Shown piece by piece: positions 1 to 4,120 of a stretch of 10,609 nucleotides of DNA. The notes below the pieces were generated by a model. That model worked only from the letters and a program-made list of their open reading frames with translations, had not been told where the DNA came from and did no database searches. Made by a program: the position numbers and the translations under genes. Numbering within the stretch: the first letter of the stretch is position 1; each line of letters begins with the position of its first letter. Source of the stretch: Oscillospiraceae bacterium (GTDB lineage: Bacteria; Bacillota; Clostridia; Oscillospirales; Ruminococcaceae); the NCBI GenBank assembly GCA_003512525.1, contig DOQG01000056.1:1-10609 (forward strand), read 5' to 3'.

Positions 1-58
1 GAATAGCGAACCCGAGAAGTGCTACCCGGCAAATAGCACTATCGGTAGCCTGCTATCC
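1..58. repeat. Layered imperfect inverted repeat at the left edge
   Basis: Three nested complementary pairs share one axis. The inner arms AGTGCTA (18-24) and TAGCACT (34-40) pair perfectly around a 9-nt loop. CCGA (12-15) pairs with TCGG (42-45). ATAGC (3-7) pairs with GCTAT (52-56). The whole could fold as one long interrupted hairpin on either strand. It lies beyond the metNIQ terminator, so it probably belongs to a neighbouring unit or is a dispersed REP/MITE-like repeat. It contains no gene, and the window edge may cut it. Confidence 0.4.
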
Positions 59-85
59 CTGTTAATTGCTAAAACGGTATAACAG
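59..85. repeat. Small inverted repeat (CTGTTA / TAACAG)
   Basis: CTGTTA (59-64) and TAACAG (80-85) are perfect complements around a 15-nt loop. The pair follows the larger repeat at 1-58 directly. It is AT-rich and could be chance. No gene is seen between 1 and 115. Confidence 0.2.
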
Positions 86-115
86 AAGTACATTAAAAAG
101 CTTTTTCCACATACC

Positions 116-163
116 AAAAAAGTGAGCCAAGCGCACTATTTTTTGCACTTCGACTCACTTTTT
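116..163 (-). terminator. Intrinsic terminator of the metNIQ operon
   Basis: Read on the minus strand, the outer arms GTGAG and CTCAC pair, and an inner stem AAGTGCA/TGCGCTT (one G-U) closes a short A-rich loop. A run of six T follows the stem. AAAAAGTGAG (117-126) and CTCACTTTTT (154-163) are perfect complements, so the structure has A/T tracts on both sides and may stop transcription from either direction. It lies about 80 bases past the metQ stop codon, where the operon should end. Confidence 0.85.
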
Positions 164-170
164 CTTTTCC

Positions 171-187
171 GGGTTGTGTCACAACCC
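171..187. repeat. 17-bp near-perfect palindrome (GGGTTGTG-T-CACAACCC)
   Basis: Arms GGGTTGTG (171-178) and CACAACCC (180-187) surround a single central base. As RNA it would fold as a GGGTTG/CAACCC stem with a 5-nt loop. On the minus strand it lies between the metQ stop and the terminator, so it may be a 3'-end stabilising hairpin. As DNA it has the symmetry of a dimer-binding site. The role is unknown. Confidence 0.35.
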
Positions 188-241
188 CACTGTTTATATC
201 ACTTACTGTAAGGGAAAATACCGTATCTGTGTTTAACTCGC

Positions 242-1144
242 TCAGAATATCGCTACAACCGCACCGTTGTACTTTTCGTTGATGAAGTTCTTTACATCAT
301 CGGACTTCAGAGCATTGATAAGCGCCTTTATCTTAGGAAGGTTTTCGTTGCCGCTCTTAACCGCTACTATATTAGCGTATGTCTGAGCCGCATCACCCGA
401 AGCGTCCTCTACTGCGAGAGCCTTGCTTATGTCAAGACCTGCCGCAAGAGCGTAGTTGCCGTTGATTACCGCTAAAGAACCTGCGTCGCTGTTTGCAAAT
501 TGAGCGGCAACCGTATCTGCCTGAACCGTTGTTATCTTGTAGCCGTGGTCGTCCTTTATATCAAGCGTTGTAACGCCGTCTTTAGCGTTTGCACCCTCGG
601 GAAGCTCGATAAGACCTTCCTGCTGTAAGAGGAGAAGCGCTCTGGTTTCGTTGCTGTCGTCGGCGGGGATCACGATTGAAGCACCCTCCTTGACATCTGC
701 CAGCTTTTCAACGCCGTTGCCGTAAAGACCGAAAGGCTCGTAGTGGATAAGTGCGGCGGGAACTATGTCTGTTCCGTTCTTCTCGTTGTAGTTGTTGAGG
801 TAAGGTGTGTGCTGGTGGTAGTTAGCGTCAAGCTCACCGCTTGCAACTGCGTTGTTGGGCAGTACATAATCATCATAAATTGTGATCTGAAGATCGTAGC
901 CTTCCTTAGCGAGCTTATCCTTTACAAATTCAAGGATCTCGCCGTGCGGTGTAGCTGTTGCGCCGATCTTGATAACGTTGTCTGTGTCTGCCGTGCTTTC
1001 TGCGGCGCTTGATGCTGCAGAAGATGTATCTGCCGATGAAGCATCGTTTGAAGAAGCTGTTGAGCTTGTGCCGCTTGAGCTGCACGCTGTAAGTGTTGCG
1101 CCTGCAAGAGCCGCTGTGAGTATCAGTGATAATATCTTTTTCAT
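242..1144 (-). CDS. metQ: Methionine-type ABC importer substrate-binding lipoprotein (MetQ/NlpA family)
   Basis: This is the extracellular solute receptor that delivers methionine, or a related sulfur amino acid, to the MetNI transporter. From the start at 1144 it is 300 residues. A type II signal peptide (MKKILSLILTAALAGATLTAC) carries the lipobox LTAC with lipidated Cys21. A Ser/Ala/Thr linker runs to about residue 55, and a complete Lipoprotein_9 domain fills the rest. Family hallmarks are ATATPHGEIL at its start, NYHQHTPYL, the ligand-binding segment NETRALLLL and NGNYA. The ATG at 1144 was chosen because GGAG sits 7 nt upstream and the signal peptide starts there. The in-frame ATG at 1207 has no ribosome binding site and would bury the signal peptide. 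It is last in the operon, about 200 bases after metI. The substrate cannot be fixed from sequence; relatives take D- or L-methionine, and some may take cysteine or dipeptides. Confidence 0.95.
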   Translation of the reverse strand: MKKILSLILTAALAGATLTACSSSGTSSTASSNDASSADTSSAASSAAESTADTDNVIKIGATATPHGEILEFVKDKLAKEGYDLQITIYDDYVLPNNAVASGELDANYHQHTPYLNNYNEKNGTDIVPAALIHYEPFGLYGNGVEKLADVKEGASIVIPADDSNETRALLLLQQEGLIELPEGANAKDGVTTLDIKDDHGYKITTVQADTVAAQFANSDAGSLAVINGNYALAAGLDISKALAVEDASGDAAQTYANIVAVKSGNENLPKIKALINALKSDDVKNFINEKYNGAVVAIF

Positions 1145-1161
1145 GTTAGTTCTCCGTTTCT

Positions 1162-1197
1162 GCGGTTTTACCGCCTGTCCGACTTTATATCTGTCGG
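1162..1197 (-). promoter_or_regulatory. Two tandem hairpins in front of metQ
   Basis: On the minus strand CCGAC and GTCGG (1193-1197 and 1179-1183) pair around 9 nt. GCGGT and ACCGC (1170-1174 and 1162-1166) then pair around 3 nt. Both are perfect 5-bp stems and end about 10 bases before the metQ Shine-Dalgarno sequence. They could protect a processed metQ mRNA, giving the binding protein in excess over the permease, or form part of a switch with the small Cys ORF upstream. No T-run follows, so they are not ordinary terminators. Confidence 0.4.
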
Positions 1198-1256
1198 TTA
1201 TGACCATTGTTGTATTTTTATTTGTCTTTCTTCGTTCTGCACCTTTATGGTATCTG

Positions 1257-1328
1257 TTATATACAACATAGGCACATTCGCCCGAAACGGAAATTCTGTC
1301 TTAAGAGCTTTGTAAAAAGCAGTGACAT
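1257..1328 (-). CDS. Small Cys-cluster ORF between metI and metQ (candidate leader peptide)
   Basis: This ORF has 23 codons plus TAA. It begins MSLLFTKLLRQN and ends RMCLCCI, so three of its last five residues are cysteine. Its ribosome binding site is convincing: AAGGAGAG overlaps the metI stop codon and leaves about 7 nt before the ATG, which suggests translation coupled to metI. It fills the first third of the otherwise empty metI-metQ spacer. No protein family is recognised. The placement and the late Cys cluster resemble cysteine-responsive leader peptides known ahead of sulfur genes in other bacteria, where stalling at Cys codons alters downstream expression. That role is inferred; chance, or a small membrane-associated peptide, remains possible. 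About 110 bases and two hairpins separate its stop from metQ. Confidence 0.45.
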   Translation of the reverse strand: MSLLFTKLLRQNFRFGRMCLCCI

Positions 1329-1341
1329 ATTATATCTCTCC

Positions 1342-2019
1342 TTACTTGTTTATACGCTTGTCTGCCTTTCGCGCTATCAGCATACCAAGCTCCTGAATGA
1401 GCTGTACTATGATGACCGTGAGCAGTACGCATATCCACACAATATCATTATTGAAACGCTGATAGCCGAATGAGATAGCTATCATACCGAGTCCGCCGCC
1501 GCCGATCGTTCCCGCCATTGCCGAATAACCGAGAATAGTTACCAGTGAAATGACTGCGCCGACCATAAGCGCGGGCTTTGCTTCGGGGATAAGCACCTTG
1601 TATATTATCTTGAATGTGGAGCTGCCCATTGCCTGAGCCGCTTCAATAACGCCTTTGTCAACCTCTTTGAAAGAGGACTCTGTCATTCTTGCCACATAAG
1701 GGATAGCCGCTATCACCAGCATTACTATCATCGCCTTATTGCCAAGACTTGTTCCTACAATAACCTTTGCGGCGGGTAAGCACGCAACCATCAGAATGAT
1801 GAATGGGATACTGCGGAAGATGTTTACTAAAATACCGATTATTTTGTTCAGCCACGGGATAGGGTGGATTCCGTCCTTATCGGTCACTGTAAGCAGTACG
1901 CCTATCGGAAGTCCGAAAACGTAAGCTATAAATGAAGAGATGAACGTTAAATATATTGTTTCCCATATACCCTGTAAAAGTACGCCTTTATCCCACAGCT
2001 GTATAAGATCGTCTGACAT
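1342..2019 (-). CDS. metI: Methionine-type ABC importer permease (MetI)
   Basis: This is the inner-membrane channel subunit of the MetNI importer, and a dimer of it should pair with two MetN ATPases. At 225 residues it is close to the usual size of about 217-220. It is very hydrophobic, with about five membrane segments near residues 20-43, 60-82, 92-110, 150-170 and 192-214. The coupling-helix (EAA) motif is clear: EAAQAMGSSTFKIIYKVLIP from residue 126, the loop that contacts the ATPase. Glycine-rich TIGGGGLG at 171-178 is typical of the family. The ATG at 2019 is supported by AAGGGGG, which overlaps the metN stop TAA. Only 12 bases separate the two genes, so they should be translationally coupled. 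Nothing is missing or broken. Confidence 0.95.
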   Translation of the reverse strand: MSDDLIQLWDKGVLLQGIWETIYLTFISSFIAYVFGLPIGVLLTVTDKDGIHPIPWLNKIIGILVNIFRSIPFIILMVACLPAAKVIVGTSLGNKAMIVMLVIAAIPYVARMTESSFKEVDKGVIEAAQAMGSSTFKIIYKVLIPEAKPALMVGAVISLVTILGYSAMAGTIGGGGLGMIAISFGYQRFNNDIVWICVLLTVIIVQLIQELGMLIARKADKRINK

Positions 2020-2031
2020 TTTTCTTCCCCC

Positions 2032-3018
2032 TTACACCTGTGAATAGGTAACGCTGTTGGCTTTAAGATATGCTGTTATCTTTTCTGCCGAAATTTCGTC
2101 ATCGGGCAGCTGGACCAGTATCTGACCGTAAGCCTTGCCGTCAATGTCTTTCGTATCGGCGTGAAGAATATTGACGGGCGTATTGCACTTTAATATCATA
2201 TCCGATAACAGTGACTTTGAAGAGTTTTCGCCATTGTAGATAATTCTTATCTTCTTTCCGTTCTCGCTTGTTACAGGAAGTCCGCCCTGCGGCATGATAA
2301 GCTTTCTCGCTATATCCGACTGCGGATTTGCAAATACCGTTCTTACATCGCCGATCTCTGCGACCGTGCTGTTGTCAAGTACTGCGACCCTGTCGCATAT
2401 GCTGTCTATTACCTTCATCTCGTGAGTAATTACGATTATCGTAACACCGAGCGTACGGTTTATCTTTTTCAGAAGTTCAAGTACCGATCTTGTGGTATCG
2501 GGATCAAGTGCGCTTGTTGCCTCGTCACACAGAAGATAGTGTGTTTCGGCGGCGAGCGCTCTTGCAATTGCAACTCTTTGCTTCTGTCCGCCCGAAAGCT
2601 GTGACGGATACGCTTTCGCTTTATCGGAAAGTCCCACAAGCTCCAGCAGGCTTTCGGCTCTCTTCACAGCGTCCGCCTTTTTCATACCTGCGATTTCAAG
2701 CGGATAGCAGATATTCTTTATAACGTTTCTCTGCGCCAGAAGGTTAAAGCCCTGAAACACCATTCCTATATTCTGTCTGGTTTTTAAAAGCTCCTTGTTA
2801 CTCAGCCTTCCAAGCTCTTTGCCGTCGATTATTACCTGTCCCGATGTCGGTCTTTCCAGGTAATTTATACAACGTACGAGTGTGCTTTTGCCGGCTCCCG
2901 AAAGTCCGATGATACCGAATATCTCACCGTCATTTATTGTTATGTTAATGTCTTTTATCGCCGTGACGCTGCCCTTTGAAGTGCGGTACGTCTTTTCAAG
3001 ATCCTTAAGCTCTATCAT
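2032..3018 (-). CDS. metN: Methionine-type ABC importer ATPase with C-terminal NIL domain (MetN)
   Basis: This cytoplasmic ATPase powers methionine import through MetI. From the ATG at 3018 it has 328 residues. All ABC motifs are intact: Walker A GLSGAGKST (38-46), Q-loop VFQGFN (Gln89), signature LSGGQKQR (141-148), Walker B YLLCDE (161-166) and the H-loop ITHE (His199). Residues from about 257 to the end form the NIL domain of MetN proteins, a ferredoxin-like fold that binds methionine and shuts transport down when the internal pool is high. The start at 3018 is preferred because GGGAGG lies 4-5 nt upstream. A second in-frame ATG at 3030 lacks a ribosome binding site and would actually form part of that site. 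It is the first full-length gene of the operon, behind a leader of about 160 nt with a Met-rich small ORF. Confidence 0.95.
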   Translation of the reverse strand: MIELKDLEKTYRTSKGSVTAIKDINITINDGEIFGIIGLSGAGKSTLVRCINYLERPTSGQVIIDGKELGRLSNKELLKTRQNIGMVFQGFNLLAQRNVIKNICYPLEIAGMKKADAVKRAESLLELVGLSDKAKAYPSQLSGGQKQRVAIARALAAETHYLLCDEATSALDPDTTRSVLELLKKINRTLGVTIIVITHEMKVIDSICDRVAVLDNSTVAEIGDVRTVFANPQSDIARKLIMPQGGLPVTSENGKKIRIIYNGENSSKSLLSDMILKCNTPVNILHADTKDIDGKAYGQILVQLPDDEISAEKITAYLKANSVTYSQV

Positions 3019-3022
3019 ATAT

Positions 3023-3028
3023 CCTCCC
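3023..3028 (-). promoter_or_regulatory. metN Shine-Dalgarno sequence that decides the start
   Basis: GGGAGG on the minus strand is followed by the spacer ATAT and the ATG at 3018. The alternative ATG at 3030 overlaps this site and has only AT-rich sequence before it, so 3018 is the likely start. Confidence 0.75.
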
Positions 3029-3036
3029 ATTAAATA

Positions 3037-3062
3037 ACGGACGCGTTTTGCTTAACGTCCGT
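3037..3062 (-). promoter_or_regulatory. Hairpin just upstream of the metN ribosome binding site (candidate attenuator)
   Basis: On the minus strand ACGGACG (3062-3056) and CGTCCGT (3043-3037) form a perfect 7-bp stem around a 12-nt A-rich loop. TATTTA follows, then the metN Shine-Dalgarno sequence within 10 bases. The T-run is short, so this is a weak terminator at best. It could act as the terminator arm of a leader-peptide attenuator or influence ribosome access to metN. Bases of the leader ORF (TGTCC, 3100-3104) can pair with GGACG of its 5' arm, including one wobble pair, which would give an alternative fold. Confidence 0.4.
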
Positions 3063-3074
3063 GCGCTTTGAAGT

Positions 3075-3089
3075 TCTGAGAGGCTCAGA
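3075..3089 (-). promoter_or_regulatory. Hairpin covering the stop codon of the Met-rich leader ORF
   Basis: TCTGAG and CTCAGA form a perfect 6-bp stem with a 3-nt loop. The TGA stop of the leader ORF (3085-3087) lies within its 5' arm. A ribosome finishing or stalled near the end of the leader peptide would disrupt this hairpin. It is about 12 bases upstream of the next hairpin, the spacing expected of a leader-controlled fold. Its function is inferred from position only. Confidence 0.35.
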
Positions 3090-3150
3090 TGTTCTTGCGG
3101 GACAGACGCATTATTATATTGTCTTTACACATTCGCATTATGCTCATCAT
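3085..3150 (-). CDS. Met-rich 21-codon leader ORF upstream of metN (candidate leader peptide)
   Basis: This short ORF lies wholly inside the metN 5' untranslated leader, starting about 28 nt after the predicted transcript start. It begins MMSIMRMCKD and ends with IIMRLSRKNI, then TGA. Five of its 21 residues are methionine and one is cysteine, in front of a methionine importer operon. AGGGG lies about 11 nt upstream of the first ATG, a usable but slightly long spacing. Two hairpins follow, one covering the stop codon and one just ahead of the metN ribosome binding site. The layout matches the logic of amino-acid leader peptides, in which scarce charged tRNA stalls the ribosome and changes the downstream fold. 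No known family is recognised. Whether it is translated is unproven, and ATG-rich sequence could arise by chance over 66 bases. Confidence 0.45.
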   Translation of the reverse strand: MMSIMRMCKDNIIMRLSRKNI

Positions 3151-3184
3151 TTTTTCGTCAGCCCCTTTCGTTTTCGTTGTTATG

Positions 3185-3213
3185 AGTATAACACACTAAA
3201 CCTAGTTTGTCAA
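3185..3213 (-). promoter_or_regulatory. Sigma-A-type promoter of the metNIQ operon
   Basis: On the minus strand the -35 is TTGACA (3213-3208), the spacer is exactly 17 nt, and the -10 is TATACT (3190-3185) preceded by TG one base upstream (extended -10). Transcription should start near 3178, giving a leader of about 160 nt before metN. The -35 box is enclosed by the inverted repeat at 3194-3224. Confidence 0.85.
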
Positions 3214-3224
3214 TAGGTTTAGTG
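3194..3224. promoter_or_regulatory. Perfect 11-9-11 inverted repeat over the -35 of the metNIQ promoter (candidate operator)
   Basis: CACTAAACCTA (3194-3204) and TAGGTTTAGTG (3214-3224) are exact complements flanking nine bases that hold the -35 hexamer. Placement over the -35 and spacer means a bound dimer would block RNA polymerase, so it should be a repressor site. The CCTA-N9-TAGG core overlapping TTGACA resembles, from memory, operators of Rrf2-family regulators such as CymR that control sulfur amino acid genes. No Rrf2 gene is in the window. The TetR protein encoded next door is another candidate, though its own promoter carries a different motif. Confidence 0.75.
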
Positions 3225-3312
3225 GAATTAGTTCGCCGAAAACTTTTGTTTAATTCTTATCAGTTTTGTAGGTTTTGCATAAACGAGTTTGAACATAAAA
3301 ATACGGTAGTTA
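3225..3312. other. Divergent spacer core with no recognised element
   Basis: This AT-rich stretch separates the back-to-back metNIQ and tetR promoters. It holds no ORF with a ribosome binding site and no convincing hairpin. It may give room for regulators or a CAP-like upstream element, but nothing specific is seen. Confidence 0.4.
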
Positions 3313-3341
3313 TTGACTTTTGAGAAACAATATGCTATAAT
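3313..3341 (+). promoter_or_regulatory. Promoter of the tetR-giant surface protein unit
   Basis: The -35 is TTGACT (3313-3318), the spacer is 17 nt and the -10 is TATAAT (3336-3341) with a TG one base upstream (TGCTATAAT). Transcription should start near 3348, giving a leader of about 54 nt before the TTG start of tetR. Several inverted repeats overlap it, which suggests control by a dimeric regulator. Confidence 0.85.
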
Positions 3342-3374
3342 TGAGTAAACTCAAAACCAGACTTTCAATTATAG
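3318..3374. promoter_or_regulatory. Nested inverted repeats across the tetR promoter (candidate TetR operators)
   Basis: Three perfect repeats interleave here. TTTTGAG (3318-3324) pairs with CTCAAAA (3350-3356). TTGAGT-AA-ACTCAA (3341-3354) spans the end of the -10 and the start site. CTATAATTGA (3335-3344) pairs with TCAATTATAG (3365-3374). The half-site TTGAG occurs both between -35 and -10 and at the start site. TetR proteins commonly repress their own promoter through such palindromes, so autoregulation is the simplest reading. Which repeat is the true operator cannot be told from sequence. Confidence 0.6.
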
Positions 3375-3408
3375 TATAGATGACAATAAGGAGGATACAA
3401 ATTGAAAG
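3362..3408 (+). promoter_or_regulatory. Inverted repeat enclosing the tetR ribosome binding site and start codon
   Basis: CTTTCAATT (3362-3370) and AATTGAAAG (3400-3408) are perfect 9-bp complements. The 29-nt loop holds the AAGGAGG site, and the 3' arm contains the TTG start codon. In the mRNA this could fold and limit tetR translation. The stem is AT-rich with a large loop, so its stability is modest. Confidence 0.3.
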
Positions 3409-4091
3409 GATTACAACCGAAGGGCGTAGCCCGTCGTAACAAAATGCTGCTTGCCGCAATACAGCTGTTTTTAGAGCAGGGATATGAAAAAACTACCACC
3501 GCACAGATATCAAGAGCGGCAGGAATGTCGCCGACATCGTTTTTTGCGGCATTTGAAAATAAAGAAGCATTGCTTCTGACGCTTACGCAGATTATGTTTG
3601 AAAATCAGTTTGCAAAGGCGAGGACATTTGCAAAGGATATGGAGCCGCTTATGGTGTACTGCCTTGAAACCTCATTGCAGATATATATAACCGAGCTGTC
3701 CGATCCACTGAGGGAGATATATGTAATGGCATATACGTTGCCGAGCACTACAGAATATATTTTAAAAAGTACAGCAGTGCAGATAAAGGCTATATTCTCA
3801 CCGTTTATGCCGGGGGCTGAAGATAAAGATTTCTATGAGATGGATATAGCGTCGGGAAGTATCATGCGTGGATTTATGGCAAAGAAGTGCGATATGTATT
3901 TTACCATAACGAAAAAGATAAGACGTTTTCTTGAATGCAGCTTAAAGCTGTATGACATTCCTTTGGAAAAGAGAAACTGTCTTATTGAAGCAGTTCTTGC
4001 GTTTGATCTCAGTACAGTTGCACAAAAGTTGATAAAAGAAATAATCGCAAAAGCAGAAACAGGGCTTGAAAAAGCGATCGAAAGTACATAA
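3402..4091 (+). CDS. TetR/AcrR-family transcriptional regulator
   Basis: This is a 229-residue DNA-binding regulator expected to act as a dimer and to repress until a ligand binds its C-terminal pocket. The TetR_N domain lies at about residues 10-58: an N-terminal basic helix (RRNKMLLAAIQLFLEQGYEK), then the helix-turn-helix TTTAQISRAAGMSPTSFFAA followed by FENKEALL, a typical family pattern. Residues 60-229 are helical ligand-binding and dimer region with no specific subfamily recognised. It starts with TTG; AAGGAGG lies 7 nt upstream, while the next ATG (3444) would cut into the first helix. It shares a promoter with the giant surface protein gene, which starts 29 bases after its stop with no terminator between, so both are probably co-transcribed and the regulator likely controls both. 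Its ligand is unknown. Confidence 0.9.
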   Translation: MKGLQPKGVARRNKMLLAAIQLFLEQGYEKTTTAQISRAAGMSPTSFFAAFENKEALLLTLTQIMFENQFAKARTFAKDMEPLMVYCLETSLQIYITELSDPLREIYVMAYTLPSTTEYILKSTAVQIKAIFSPFMPGAEDKDFYEMDIASGSIMRGFMAKKCDMYFTITKKIRRFLECSLKLYDIPLEKRNCLIEAVLAFDLSTVAQKLIKEIIAKAETGLEKAIEST

Positions 4092-4120
4092 ACGAAAACG
4101 AATAATTACGGAGGTGGGTT

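Noticed and set aside
1145..1207. Longer metQ starting at the ATG at 1207
   Set aside because: It has no Shine-Dalgarno sequence and would put 21 residues in front of a standard lipoprotein signal peptide that has its own ribosome binding site.
743..1473. Plus-strand ORFs opposite metQ and metI
   Set aside because: They overlap clearly identified genes on the other strand and show no recognisable protein or ribosome binding site.
3019..3030. metN starting at the ATG at 3030
   Set aside because: That ATG overlaps the GGGAGG which serves the ATG at 3018 and has no ribosome binding site of its own.
3018..3178. SAM (S-box) riboswitch or Met T-box ahead of metN
   Set aside because: Such elements are common before Firmicute methionine genes, but no S-box core or T-box motif could be read in this leader, and at about 160 nt with a small ORF inside there is little room.
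3380..3439. Short ATG-start frame overlapping the start of tetR
   Set aside because: It is out of frame with tetR, lacks a Shine-Dalgarno sequence, and reads through the real ribosome binding site and coding start.
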